Assembly (NCBI RefSeq): GCF_000429305.1
Contig: NZ_AUBP01000025.1
Coordinates: 62,001-126,000 of the forward strand
DNA: 64,000 bases
Source: Desulfovibrio inopinatus DSM 10711
GTDB taxonomy: Bacteria > Desulfobacterota > Desulfovibrionia > Desulfovibrionales > Desulfovibrionaceae
Direction of reading: 5' to 3'
This document shows positions 40,053-49,263 of the stretch, one piece after another. Every line of letters starts with the position of its first letter. Within the stretch, counting starts at the first letter, position 1. The notes under the pieces were generated by a model that did not search any database, was not told the DNA's origin, and worked only from the letters and a program-made list of their open reading frames with translations. Made by a program: the position numbers and the translations under genes.

Positions 40053-40859
40053 TTACGATGCAATGACAACGACCCGTTCAGCATTGAGCAAAGTAACATC
40101 TTCCACGGGTCTTTTTCGAAGAAGCAAATGATAACCGGGAACACGAGTAATTTGTAATCCAGAAACACGACATTTAGCAGGCATGGCAATATTATCATCG
40201 AGCGGGCCAAATTGGACACCAAAATCTTTCCATGCATCAATCACCGTAGGATCAGAAACAAAAATGCCCGCTTCTTCGGGAAGCAATGTCAACATTGCCG
40301 ACAATACAGTCGCCCACGGCATATCAAAGTGCTCTTCACCGAAACCAGACTGAATGACGGTAGCATCGCCCAGAGCATCGCCCTGCTCCATCCCAAGGTT
40401 ATTTTCAAACTTCGACTTGACCTGATTAAACGAAGAATCCAGTTCAACCAGTTCAAGGTGCCGCTTTTGAAGCAACACACCGAGCCCCAAGACAAGCTGA
40501 GCTTTGGCCACACGCTCGTTTTGTCGTTTCGTTTCTTCGTTATCCGGAGAGGCTTGTCCCTCAAGAGCAGCCAAGATATTGCGGGATGACTCTTCGGACG
40601 TATTCGACGGTGCCCCAAAAATCGAAGCTAAGAGTGCGGGATCTGAAACTTGATTGGCAAGGGTATCGTAATCACGCACCATCTGGCGAAACGTCTTGGG
40701 CTCTATGGGGAGTTCCAGAGGACGAAACATGTTCTCTTGTTCAGTCGTCTCAAGACCAGGATCAAAGAATTGAGCACAGGATTGTACTGCTGGAGATACA
40801 AAAGCCGGCAAAAGCGCTGGAGCATGAACCAGAAAAGAAGGGAAATCGTAAGAAGGCAT
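40053..40859 (-). CDS. Unknown protein, 268 aa
   Basis: Not recognised. I start it at ATG 40859 (MPSYDFPSFLVHAP) because AGGA lies 9 nt upstream; an upstream in-frame start at 40976 would add an Arg-rich stretch without support. No signal peptide or membrane helix. The N-terminal part is Pro-rich, the middle (about 110-200) is helical and charged (KRQNERVAKAQLVLGLGVLL), and the C-terminal 60 residues have Cys and aromatic residues. It is co-directional with the gene at 40880 and with the HAD phosphatase, probably one operon. Confidence 0.65.
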   Translation of the reverse strand: MPSYDFPSFLVHAPALLPAFVSPAVQSCAQFFDPGLETTEQENMFRPLELPIEPKTFRQMVRDYDTLANQVSDPALLASIFGAPSNTSEESSRNILAALEGQASPDNEETKRQNERVAKAQLVLGLGVLLQKRHLELVELDSSFNQVKSKFENNLGMEQGDALGDATVIQSGFGEEHFDMPWATVLSAMLTLLPEEAGIFVSDPTVIDAWKDFGVQFGPLDDNIAMPAKCRVSGLQITRVPGYHLLLRKRPVEDVTLLNAERVVVIAS

Positions 40860-40879
40860 AAGGCGCGTCCTTTTTCTAT

Positions 40880-41260
40880 TCAGATATCGTTTTCGGGTTT
40901 GGCCGAAAAAGCCGGGCAACGACCCGGACAACGCGGCAGGGATTGGGCGCATAAGTCGCCCAACGCGTGGGCGCAACCAAGAAGGCTGTCAGTATCACCG
41001 GGGTGGTAAGCCTGACAATGAGTTTGTCGTTGCAGACTTTTTTGCATGCGCTCTTGTAAAATGCGTGTTGCAACATCTTCACCTATATCGAAGTGTTCGG
41101 CATGTACAAGAAAATCATCAAATTCTTTCCCGAGTCGACGTAACTCTCGACAACGGATTTCCTGGTCTAAGCCAGGATTTTGATGTTCGGTCAACAGGCA
41201 ACGCCCTTTCGCATAGTGTATGCAGTTTGTTCCAGGCATTCGCAAGAACTCAGCCGTCAT
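40880..41260 (-). CDS. Cys/His-rich unknown protein
   Basis: 126 aa from ATG 41260, with GGGAGG 4 nt upstream; an upstream start at 41278 is less good. Cys residues are spread as [14 protein letters not shown] at the N-terminus, then IRCREL, then a C-terminal cluster ([27 protein letters not shown]), with many His residues, which suggests zinc or iron-sulfur binding. No family recognised. Divergent from tatA by 99 nt. Confidence 0.65.
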   Translation of the reverse strand: MTAEFLRMPGTNCIHYAKGRCLLTEHQNPGLDQEIRCRELRRLGKEFDDFLVHAEHFDIGEDVATRILQERMQKSLQRQTHCQAYHPGDTDSLLGCAHALGDLCAQSLPRCPGRCPAFSAKPENDI

Positions 41261-41359
41261 ACTTCCTCCCTGTGGCATTTCTTAGCGAAGGGACCTATTC
41301 TTGACCATGAGTTGGCAGGCGTGTATAGCCTGCAACAAGTCATGCACTGGAGGAACGCT

Positions 41360-41554
41360 ATGATAGGTGGAATCGGGTTTCCTGAATTAATCGTCATTTT
41401 AGTTATTGTGCTCATTATCTTCGGCGCCAACAAGCTTCCCGAAATTGGGCAAGGCATGGGCCGTGCCATTAAAAATTTCAAAAAGGCGACCAATGAGCCC
41501 GAAGAAATTGATGTTACACCCAAAAAGGATAACGCCGAAAACAAAGACAGCTAA
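41360..41554 (+). CDS. tatA: Sec-independent translocase subunit TatA/TatE
   Basis: 64-aa pore-forming subunit of the twin-arginine translocon. N-terminal helix [20 protein letters not shown], a hinge, then the amphipathic helix with [20 protein letters not shown] and an acidic tail. GGAGG lies 6 nt before the ATG; an in-frame start near 41180 would add 60 unrelated residues. tatB and tatC are not in the window. Convergent with a gene encoding a Tat-type signal peptide (41614-42774). Confidence 0.95.
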   Translation: MIGGIGFPELIVILVIVLIIFGANKLPEIGQGMGRAIKNFKKATNEPEEIDVTPKKDNAENKDS

Positions 41555-41571
41555 TTCCAAATCGTTGAATT

Positions 41572-41604
41572 CGCCTCCTTACGAGATCCCCTCGTAGGGA
41601 GGCG
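41572..41604. terminator. Hairpin between tatA and the amidase gene
   Basis: CGCCTCCTTACGAG (41572-41585) and CTCGTAGGGAGGCG (41591-41604) form a 14-bp stem with one G-U pair and a 5-nt loop, centred between the convergent stops. No U tract follows on either side, so it may act as a bidirectional hairpin rather than a textbook terminator. Confidence 0.55.
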
Positions 41605-41613
41605 GCGCCACGA

Positions 41614-42774
41614 TTAGCTCTTCCTCTTTCCAGTCAGCGCGCCAACAATTCCTGCGGCAACCCCTTCAGCCACAGCGTTACGTTTATCAGCTCTCATTAA
41701 AATTTGCTCATCGCTGTTGTTTCCGACAAAACCGCACTCCAAGACTAATGCCGTCATCGGGAGTGGTTTCAACATCTGAAAGGGACCGGCTCCTCTCCCC
41801 TGCTCATCAAAAGGTAAACCTTGAGGTACATGAGCAAAAAACGATTCTTTCAATGTTGTCGTTCCCATTCCGATTCGGCCACTCAGGCATGTCAAAGGCG
41901 CCTGAAGAAACGACTCGATATCGGACAATGATGTCGGCTTCGCCATTTTCTTTCCAAGATCGTACTTCCACGATTTGTTTTCTTGTTTTGCCGTCTGGCG
42001 ATCCATCTCCGTGCGTCCTGCCGTGTCGTAGGAAAATGCCCACAGTCCACGCCCCTGAGGATTTGCTATCGCCGACGCATGAATAGAAACAAACACGTCC
42101 GCCTGGTACAAACTGGCTAAAAGCGCACGCTGGAAAAATGTCAGGTGGAAATCGGCTGTACGGGTAAGGAACACATCAAACGTTGTGGAAGACAACGCGC
42201 GCGCCACACGCAACGCAATATCCAAGCAAACATCCTTTTCCTGAAGCCCTTTCTTCCCAACACACCCGGTATCAGGTCCACCATGGCCAGGATCGACAAC
42301 AATCCGATACCGACGTGCTTGCTGATCAGACCTTCTTGACGTCAAACGCTCTTTCGCAGCTTGACGTTCGGCTTCAGCTTGGCGCTGTAATGTAGAGATA
42401 GCAGGCGCTGTTGTCGTATTTTGCCCATCGGAATATAATGACAGCATTTCCGCCATCATGCGCACGCGAGCATCATTGGGATTGAGACGAAGTGCCTGCC
42501 GATATGCAACGAGAGCTTGTGTCGTATCACCTGCAGCCACATATGCTTGACCTAATAAAGACCATGCACGAAAATCACGCTGATTTTGAGCAACAGCTTG
42601 CTTTAAAGTCGCAATATTTTTGGCATTGGCATCGTGCTTTTTTTTGTCTTCTTTTGAAGACTGGAAACCAAGAATATTCCCTGTGACGGCAAAAAGAAGA
42701 CGTGGCGAAATCACCCCACTTCCTAAAGCAGTGGCCAACACGGCGAGAAGATGACGACGACGCAAATTCATCAT
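41614..42774 (-). CDS. N-acetylmuramoyl-L-alanine amidase with TPR (AmiC type, Tat-type signal)
   Basis: Peptidoglycan hydrolase that cuts the amide between MurNAc and the stem peptide, needed for daughter-cell separation. 386 aa. The N-terminus MNLRRRHLLAVLATALGSG has a twin-arginine-like RRRHLL followed by a short hydrophobic core. Two TPR-like helices (about 60-100, AWSLLGQAYVAAGDTTQALV) precede the Amidase_3 domain from about 160: VVDPGHGGPDTG supplies the first zinc ligand His, SIHASA the second, and VLECGFVGNNSD the catalytic Glu. ATG 42774 has AGGA 7-8 nt upstream; the ATG one codon on is also possible. Lies next to tatA. Confidence 0.9.
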   Translation of the reverse strand: MMNLRRRHLLAVLATALGSGVISPRLLFAVTGNILGFQSSKEDKKKHDANAKNIATLKQAVAQNQRDFRAWSLLGQAYVAAGDTTQALVAYRQALRLNPNDARVRMMAEMLSLYSDGQNTTTAPAISTLQRQAEAERQAAKERLTSRRSDQQARRYRIVVDPGHGGPDTGCVGKKGLQEKDVCLDIALRVARALSSTTFDVFLTRTADFHLTFFQRALLASLYQADVFVSIHASAIANPQGRGLWAFSYDTAGRTEMDRQTAKQENKSWKYDLGKKMAKPTSLSDIESFLQAPLTCLSGRIGMGTTTLKESFFAHVPQGLPFDEQGRGAGPFQMLKPLPMTALVLECGFVGNNSDEQILMRADKRNAVAEGVAAGIVGALTGKRKS

Positions 42775-42880
42775 ATTGGATTCCTGGTCGCATGAAACAA
42801 CACCATACAGGAGCACGTTCCTCGTACTATCGTTCTTGTCTCATCAGTTGCACGCGATGACAAGAGATGGCTGTAAGCTA

Positions 42881-43867
42881 TTATTTTGCAAGTGGTTGCA
42901 GAGGATGGAATAATCTTTTTTCTTGAGCTGAACACATCCACTCCCGAGCACAAAGGCGCAATCCATCCACATCGTCTTTTGGAAACCAATCGATATGTTC
43001 TTGAATACGGAACCATGTCAGTTGGCGTTTCGCATAAGCACGGGTATTTTTTAGCCAACGCCGCTTGGCTTCGTCCAAATCGATATCCCCATCCAAATAT
43101 GCAAGAAGCTCAGGGCATCCAATTCCCGTAAAAGCCGGCACATCACGTCGTCCTGCTTTGAGAAGTGCTCGTTGCATTTCATCCAACGCTCCAGCTTCAA
43201 GCATCAGATCAATGCGTCTTGCCAAGCGAGGCTTGAGTTCAACAAGATCTGTATCGATACCTAATATCAAGGCATTCAGGCGTGGTCCTTCCGGGGCGGT
43301 CTGTTGATGCCATTCGGTGAGAGGTTTACCGGTTTCAAAAAACACTTCAAACGCACGGCTCAATCTCTGTTTATCATTAAAATGAATACGGTTGGCAAAT
43401 GCAGGGTCAATTTCATGAAGTTTTTCATGAAGCACTCGCCCTGGGGTCTCCGGCATTAAGGAGCGTGCATGTTCCCATAAATCAATCACACGCTCTTTTG
43501 CCGCCGTTCCAATTGGGGGAATCGGTGCCAACCCATTCAACAGAGCACGCAGATACATCCCTGTACCACCGACAAGGATGGGGGTCCGTCCCATGGAAAA
43601 AACCGATTCCACGGCTCGTCGGGCTTCTTCAACAAAAATTCCAGCCGTTACTTTACTTTCCAGCTCCATGTGACCATACAGGAAATGCGGGCATACGGCC
43701 TGTTCTTGCGGGCTCGGTTGAGCCGTAACAAGAGGAAGATCACGATAAATCTGACGAGAATCGAGATTGACGACAGCTCCCTGAAAGTCTTCAGCCAAAG
43801 CGAGTGAAGCCGCGGTTTTTCCTGTCCCCGTAGCACCGACGAGTACAAGGATAGATCCAGAAGTCAT
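42881..43867 (-). CDS. miaA: tRNA dimethylallyltransferase MiaA
   Basis: Adds an isopentenyl group to A37 of UNN-reading tRNAs. 328 aa. P-loop [14 protein letters not shown], then VNLDSRQIYRDLPLVTAQP, the substrate-binding VGGTGMYLRALLNGLAP, and a C-terminal KRQLTWFR segment. The start overlaps the coaD stop by 4 nt, and it is the last gene of rsmD-coaD-miaA. The dimethylallyl donor comes from the same isoprenoid pathway as IspG. Confidence 0.97.
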   Translation of the reverse strand: MTSGSILVLVGATGTGKTAASLALAEDFQGAVVNLDSRQIYRDLPLVTAQPSPQEQAVCPHFLYGHMELESKVTAGIFVEEARRAVESVFSMGRTPILVGGTGMYLRALLNGLAPIPPIGTAAKERVIDLWEHARSLMPETPGRVLHEKLHEIDPAFANRIHFNDKQRLSRAFEVFFETGKPLTEWHQQTAPEGPRLNALILGIDTDLVELKPRLARRIDLMLEAGALDEMQRALLKAGRRDVPAFTGIGCPELLAYLDGDIDLDEAKRRWLKNTRAYAKRQLTWFRIQEHIDWFPKDDVDGLRLCAREWMCSAQEKRLFHPLQPLAK

Positions 43868-44376
43868 GATGTTTTGGGCAAAGGGACAACCCCGTATTTT
43901 TCTTGAAGACGCTCCACAACAAGAGCAGGCACAAGTTCTGTGACATCCCCGCCCAGCCTGGCAGCTTCTTTAATGATGGTAGAACTAATGTAAAGCCAAC
44001 GAAAATCCGTCATAAGAAAAACGGTTTCAACCGTACGTTCAAGCTTTCTGTTCATGAGTGCCATCTGGAACTCATATTCAAAGTCAGAAACAGCACGAAG
44101 CCCACGAAGGATAACGTTCGTTTTCCGACGTTTGACATAGTCCACTAAAAGCCCCTCAAACGATTCAACCATAACCGCCGGCTCATCCGCAAAAACTTCT
44201 GCTGCCATTTCAACACGTTCTTGAACAGTAAAAAGCGGTTTTTTTTGGGAATTTCTTGCTACAGAGACGATAACGGAATCATAAATATTCAAGGCGCGTT
44301 TCACCAAACTGACGTGTCCATTCGTCAAAGGATCAAATGATCCAGGATAGACGGCTACGCAACCGTGTTTTGCCAT
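43864..44376 (-). CDS. coaD: Phosphopantetheine adenylyltransferase
   Basis: Penultimate step of coenzyme A synthesis: 4'-phosphopantetheine plus ATP to dephospho-CoA. 170 aa, normal length. Nucleotidyltransferase motif YPGSFDPLTNGHVSLVKRA (T-x-G-H), then LRGLRAVSDFEYEFQMALMNR and SSTIIKEAARLGG. The start lies inside the 3' end of rsmD (22-nt overlap), so translation is coupled. Confidence 0.98.
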   Translation of the reverse strand: MAKHGCVAVYPGSFDPLTNGHVSLVKRALNIYDSVIVSVARNSQKKPLFTVQERVEMAAEVFADEPAVMVESFEGLLVDYVKRRKTNVILRGLRAVSDFEYEFQMALMNRKLERTVETVFLMTDFRWLYISSTIIKEAARLGGDVTELVPALVVERLQEKYGVVPLPKTS

Positions 44377-44921
44377 AAGAGAATCCTTGTTTGACCGTAT
44401 TCACGGTCGGTTTCTAACTCGAGCCCGGCAGGAACTTCGAAACTGCCTACTCTTACATTTCGTTCCACCTCAGCGACAACGATTCCATTCGGTGCAATAC
44501 AACCTCGCTTTGCGCACAGATCAAGAACACCGGGTAAGTCATCACGGCCATAGGGTGGATCAATGAAAATCAAGTCAAAACCGTTCTGACATCGATCAAC
44601 AAATGTGGTGACATCACCACAAACAACGGAAAATTCGCGCGGGGGCAAGCCAAGTGTACGGGCATTGTCCCGTAACAGTCCGGCAAGACGTTTATTGCGT
44701 TCCACAACCGTCGCACTTTTTGCTCCACGGCTCACGGCCTCGAAAGCAAGTGACCCTGTCCCCGCAAAAAGATCAAGGACAAGACTATCCTCAAAACACA
44801 GGCCACGAGCAATGAGCATGGAAAAAATCGACTCACGAACCCGAGCCATAGCCGGTCGTACGCCGGCAATATCGAGTGTTTTCAGTTGTCGGCCTTTGAA
44901 ACGACCGCTGATGATTCGCAT
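44355..44921 (-). CDS. rsmD: 16S rRNA (guanine966-N2)-methyltransferase RsmD
   Basis: Methylates G966 in 16S rRNA. 188 aa. N-terminus MRIISGRFKGRQLKTL is the family signature; SAM-binding motif I is LDLFAGTGSLAFEAVSRGA and the catalytic motif is DLIFIDPPYGRDD. AGGAG lies 7 nt before the ATG. First gene of rsmD-coaD-miaA. Confidence 0.97.
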   Translation of the reverse strand: MRIISGRFKGRQLKTLDIAGVRPAMARVRESIFSMLIARGLCFEDSLVLDLFAGTGSLAFEAVSRGAKSATVVERNKRLAGLLRDNARTLGLPPREFSVVCGDVTTFVDRCQNGFDLIFIDPPYGRDDLPGVLDLCAKRGCIAPNGIVVAEVERNVRVGSFEVPAGLELETDREYGQTRILLWQNTVA

Positions 44922-44992
44922 GTGTTCTCCTGACGACTGGCAGTAGCAAGAGCAGGCCTCAAACTCGGGCCTTCAGTTGGTTATTGGATCGA

Positions 44993-46063
44993 TTATGCCT
45001 GTGTCGAAGGACGCCTGAGTCCTGTCAACAGTGCGTATGTGTTTGGGCTGTAGCGTGCCAAAAGCCGCCCCGTCCCGAGAGCTGTACAGAAAGTTATGAT
45101 ACTGATTCCAAAATAATACACAATGTCCGTAAGCGGATTGAATGGAAGAAAAATAAAGCGACTATAATATATAAAAAGCGACAAAATGGGCTCATGAATT
45201 AAATATACAAAAAATGAAAACGGAGCGGCCCGCAGCAAAATGGCATTATTGCACACCCAAGGCAAGCGAGAAAGCGCCCACAAAGCCCCCACTCCACTAA
45301 TGAGTTCCAGACAATGTTGAGGATAATACCACTCGGGAGATATGCTGTCTGCCTCTAGCCATACACCGAGACTAAGCATCAGAATATACCCTACGACAAT
45401 CCACGTGCCATATTGTGAAAGCCCATCGAGATCCACGTCTTTTTTGGCCAGAACACACCCGCAATAAAAGAAAAATACGCCTGAAGCATCAAGCGTCAAA
45501 TAAGGAGCTGGGTGCTGTGTCCAAAAAATGAATACAAGGATAATGCCCCATACTTTGGTCACACGAAAGAAGCCTAAAAACAGAGGGGCGGCGAGAAAAA
45601 AGATATACAGGTCTCGCAAGAACCATAAAGTGTAATTGATCGGTTTCCCATGAATCCCGAGGAAAAGATCCCAAATCCCTCGATCTGTCAAATACGCCTG
45701 GTTCCCAATATATGGAATTTTTCCAAACGCCATAATGCTCAAAACAAGGAGCGTGTTAAACAAGAGATAGGGAAAAAGAACGGTTTTCGTCTTTTTTATC
45801 ACTGTCTTGACATATGAATCCCTGGTAAATGTCCACGTCGAAAAGAAAAGATATGAGGAAATAATAAAAAATAAGGGAACAGCCACACGGCAAAGATGAT
45901 GTCCCCAAATTGACGCGGTGAACCAGACTGCAGGCGGATAGTCTTTCACATAGACGATAAGCCCCTTTTCCGCGTGAATCATAATGACGAAGAAGACAAG
46001 AGCGATTTTGAGCACGTCGATACGATGCGACGTCACTCTATCAATACGACGACGAGTACTCAT
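44993..46063 (-). CDS. Acyltransferase 3 family membrane protein
   Basis: 356 aa, about ten hydrophobic helices. The N-terminal IDVLKIALVFFVIMIHAEKG carries the conserved His-region of the OafA/acyltransferase-3 family, and the LWFLRDLYIFFLAAPL segment is also typical. Such proteins O-acetylate or otherwise acylate glycans and lipids from the inner membrane. No glycan genes are adjacent, so the substrate is unknown. No clear ribosome site; monocistronic between rsmD and the EF-G paralogue. Confidence 0.88.
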   Translation of the reverse strand: MSTRRRIDRVTSHRIDVLKIALVFFVIMIHAEKGLIVYVKDYPPAVWFTASIWGHHLCRVAVPLFFIISSYLFFSTWTFTRDSYVKTVIKKTKTVLFPYLLFNTLLVLSIMAFGKIPYIGNQAYLTDRGIWDLFLGIHGKPINYTLWFLRDLYIFFLAAPLFLGFFRVTKVWGIILVFIFWTQHPAPYLTLDASGVFFFYCGCVLAKKDVDLDGLSQYGTWIVVGYILMLSLGVWLEADSISPEWYYPQHCLELISGVGALWALSRLPWVCNNAILLRAAPFSFFVYLIHEPILSLFIYYSRFIFLPFNPLTDIVYYFGISIITFCTALGTGRLLARYSPNTYALLTGLRRPSTQA

Positions 46064-46081
46064 GCATAGTCCAAATACGTA

Positions 46082-48133
46082 TCAGTCCAACACATCAAAG
46101 CGAGAAAACTTCATGACCATACCAGCTCGTCCTTGGGTTGCAGAACGCATTTGCGTGGAAAACCCAAAGAGACTGCGTAAAGGTGTCAATGATTTCACTA
46201 TTTTGATTCCGCCACGATCGAACATATTTTCGATTTTGGCTCCCTTTGTCCCGAGTAGCCCGATAATTTCTCCAACGAACTCTTCGGGAACAGAAATCTC
46301 CACATCCATCAAGGGTTCCATAAGGCGCAATCCTGCGTTTTGAAGCCCGTCTTTCACGGCAAGGTGCGCGGCCATACGAAACCCCACTTCCGTTGATTGC
46401 CCTTCAAGGCGCTCAAGCTCCACAACACGAACACGAACATCCTGAACAGGAAATCCTTTAATGGGACCACTTTGCAAGGCATCATCAATACCATCGGACA
46501 CGGCATCAATCCATTTAGGCGGCCAAAGATCAATATCGACTTCAAAAACAATATCTTGCCCACCATCTCGAGGCAGTGGAGACACTTCCACGACCACATG
46601 CCCATGGTGCAACTGTTCGCCCAACTCTCTGTGAAAGAGTCCCTTTCCACGACCTGTAGTGAGTATTGTTTCCTGATAGACAACTTGAGGATTTCCGGCG
46701 CGTGGTTCCAGTTTATATTCACGCCGTAATCTGTCCAGCACCACTTCAAGGTGGAGTTCTCCCATTCCTGAGAGAACAATTTGTCCAGTTTCCTCGTCGT
46801 TCACCAATGTCAGCGTCGGGTCTTCAAGCAAATACTTTTCCATCGCCGCCAAGAGTTTGTTGGCTTCATCCGTATTCCGCGGCTCAATAGCGAGAGATAT
46901 CACTGGCTTATAGCCAGAAATCGTTTCAAGTACGACAGGCCGATCAACATAAGTCAGAGTATCTCCGGTTTTCGCAAAGCGCATTCCGGCTGCTGCAATG
47001 ATGTCACCGGCATACGCGACATCGAGTTTTTCTTTATGATCAGCGTGCAGGTGAAACAATCGAGCAACTCGCTCCACTTTTTCTTGGGTGACGTTGTAAA
47101 CATCCTGTCCAGCTTCGAGTTTCCCGGAATAAATACGCATAAGAACCAACTTGCGTCCGGTTTCCAAAGTGACTTTAAAGGCAAGTGCGGTCAGCGGCTC
47201 CTTTGCACTGATAGGAATCGTAATTTCTTCATGTGTTTTAGGATCAATCCCCGTCACATGTTCTCTATCAGCAGGACTGGGCAGATAGGCACATACGGCG
47301 TCGAGTACGGGTTGAACGCCAATGTTTTTCAGTGCAGAACCGCATAAAACCGGAACAACGGTATTCGACAATGTCAGCCCTCGAATTGTCGACTGTATCG
47401 TTGCTGTCGAAATGTCTTCTCCTGCAACGTACAACTCAAGCAAGCTGTCATCACTTTCGGCAATGGCTTCCAGCAAGGCATCACGCCAGGGTTGAGCCAA
47501 AGCAGCTTCATTTTCGTCAAGATCGTGAAGAGAATAAGTTTCTCCCATATCCTCCGCATCGAAACGCAAACGTTTCATATGTACAAGATCAATAATACCT
47601 TCAAAATCTTGCCCCTGACCGACAGGAATCTGCAAGGCAAGCGGATTGGCATGCAGTCTGTCACGTAACGCCGCAACAGCTTTTTCAAAGTCTGCCCCAA
47701 GACGGTCCATTTTGTTAATAAACGCGAGTTTCGGGACTCCGTATTTTTGCGATTGCCGCCAGACAGTCTCGGATTGCGGTTCGACGCCGGAAACTGCACA
47801 AAAGACGCCGACAGCGCCATCCAGCACCCGCAAAGCGCGTTCGACTTCTATCGTGAAATCGACATGGCCCGGTGTATCTATAATATTGATACGATGGTCG
47901 CCCCAAATACATGCCGTACAAGCCGAAGCGATGGTAATCCCACGCTCTTGCTCTTCTGGCATAAAGTCCATTGTGGCCGTTCCTTCGTGGACCTCTCCCA
48001 TACGATGGATACGCTTACTGTAGTACAGGATACGTTCGGAAAGCGTTGTCTTTCCTGCATCGATATGCGCAATGATGCCGATATTGCGAATCATGGACAA
48101 GGCGTTCTGGCTTTGTCCTTTTTTCGTAGCCAT
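46082..48133 (-). CDS. Elongation factor G paralogue (divergent, EF-G2-like)
   Basis: Translational GTPase of 683 aa with full EF-G domains I-V. G1 AHIDAGKTTLSERIL, G2 RGITIASACTA, G3 DTPGHVDF, G4 FINKMDRLG and G5 CGSALKN are intact; domain III has VLSGMGELHLEVVLDRL; domain IV reads IDLWPPKWIDAVSDGIDDAL where canonical EF-G has a P-x-E-Y-I-type sequence. It sits alone, away from rpsL-rpsG-tuf, and differs at domain IV, so I take it as a paralogue, possibly specialised in recycling like mitochondrial EF-G2. GGAGG lies 10 nt before the ATG. Confidence 0.85.
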   Translation of the reverse strand: MATKKGQSQNALSMIRNIGIIAHIDAGKTTLSERILYYSKRIHRMGEVHEGTATMDFMPEEQERGITIASACTACIWGDHRINIIDTPGHVDFTIEVERALRVLDGAVGVFCAVSGVEPQSETVWRQSQKYGVPKLAFINKMDRLGADFEKAVAALRDRLHANPLALQIPVGQGQDFEGIIDLVHMKRLRFDAEDMGETYSLHDLDENEAALAQPWRDALLEAIAESDDSLLELYVAGEDISTATIQSTIRGLTLSNTVVPVLCGSALKNIGVQPVLDAVCAYLPSPADREHVTGIDPKTHEEITIPISAKEPLTALAFKVTLETGRKLVLMRIYSGKLEAGQDVYNVTQEKVERVARLFHLHADHKEKLDVAYAGDIIAAAGMRFAKTGDTLTYVDRPVVLETISGYKPVISLAIEPRNTDEANKLLAAMEKYLLEDPTLTLVNDEETGQIVLSGMGELHLEVVLDRLRREYKLEPRAGNPQVVYQETILTTGRGKGLFHRELGEQLHHGHVVVEVSPLPRDGGQDIVFEVDIDLWPPKWIDAVSDGIDDALQSGPIKGFPVQDVRVRVVELERLEGQSTEVGFRMAAHLAVKDGLQNAGLRLMEPLMDVEISVPEEFVGEIIGLLGTKGAKIENMFDRGGIKIVKSLTPLRSLFGFSTQMRSATQGRAGMVMKFSRFDVLD

Positions 48134-48175
48134 GGGGTTCGGGCCTCCGGTAATTGAGACGTGGGAACGGGAAAA

Positions 48176-49129
48176 CTATTCAGGTGAGATTGAATACGTT
48201 TTCATCGTCGGCATGGCAAGTGTAGCCATACTCTTGGCAAGAAAGCATCGACGCGTGGAACGAAAAAAAGATGACGACAATTCCGGCCAAATAAAATCGC
48301 TTTCTCGTCCGGATTGCACAACAAGTGATGAGGCATGCATGAATGAAGTAGGATCATATTCCGAAGCTATTGCCAAAAGGCCAGGAAGGTCTTCATATAC
48401 ATTTTGCGTACAGCTGGAACCTGAAGCTCGGCCAAACATTTCTGCGTGAAGCTGTTGAATACTTTCGCCAGCATGGCAAAAACGCAGGGTCTCTTCATCA
48501 ACTTGTTGTTCTTCCGCAATGATCCCCACTCCTGGATGCATTGTCGGTTGCCATGTCGGAAGAGAACGACACGCAGAAGCCAAGTCATGACTTTCAAAAA
48601 AAGAATGTTGTGGTGTGATGATGCACACATCACTGACTCCAGCAACATGAGTAAGAAACGTTGCCCACATTTCCTGCTCCAGGGAAAGCACAGCCTCAAT
48701 ACCGGCTAGCTCCATGGCGACGACTAGCGCCGGAGGCCAATTGGCATATTCCATTCCGATACCGACAACAAGAACAAGCGGTATTCTGGCAGTAACGGCA
48801 GGAATCAGACATGCTAAAAGTCGAGCAGGAGATTGAAAACGATCATTGAAGGCAACCACACACACATCATGCGGCTTTTCGATACAATACGTACCCTGCC
48901 CGCTCGGGGAAGTTTTTGCGATGCAAATTTCAGGAGTAGGTGTTGGGGGGTACGCGTCAAACAGGCCAGCCATGCAGGTCTTTAACCGTGCACGGCCAAT
49001 ATCGTCTACCGTATCATAACTGACAGCAAAAACGTCTTCAGAAAGAATCCGCTGTTCGAGCCAAGCAGATTCTCCCATGACCGAATGGCCAGATAAGAAC
49101 GTCTCAAGGCGTGTTATGGGATCAACCAT
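48176..49129 (-). CDS. Unknown protein with histidinol/aldehyde dehydrogenase-like segment
   Basis: 317 aa, no signal peptide or membrane helix. The centre (about 85-175) alternates strands and helices as in the nucleotide-binding fold of the HisD/ALDH superfamily: VCVVAFNDRFQSPARLLACLIPA, RIPLVLVVG, LVVAMELAGIEAVLSLEQEM and DVCIITPQH. The usual HisD glycine motifs and an ALDH catalytic Cys/Glu are not evident, and the protein is short for those enzymes (about 430-500 aa). The match is weak and could be wrong. It lies 42 nt upstream of the EF-G gene on the same strand; no ribosome site is obvious. Confidence 0.6.
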   Translation of the reverse strand: MVDPITRLETFLSGHSVMGESAWLEQRILSEDVFAVSYDTVDDIGRARLKTCMAGLFDAYPPTPTPEICIAKTSPSGQGTYCIEKPHDVCVVAFNDRFQSPARLLACLIPAVTARIPLVLVVGIGMEYANWPPALVVAMELAGIEAVLSLEQEMWATFLTHVAGVSDVCIITPQHSFFESHDLASACRSLPTWQPTMHPGVGIIAEEQQVDEETLRFCHAGESIQQLHAEMFGRASGSSCTQNVYEDLPGLLAIASEYDPTSFMHASSLVVQSGRESDFIWPELSSSFFRSTRRCFLAKSMATLAMPTMKTYSISPE

Positions 49130-49263
49130 ATTTGGGAAGCTCGTATTCAGATCCGACAGGCCTCTCAGACCTCCACTTTAGGAAACACGCAATAGACACG
49201 AACAATGCGTGCACCAAAGTAAGATGTATCCGAGCCGCCTGCCGGTTTTGTTCTTGTGATGGC

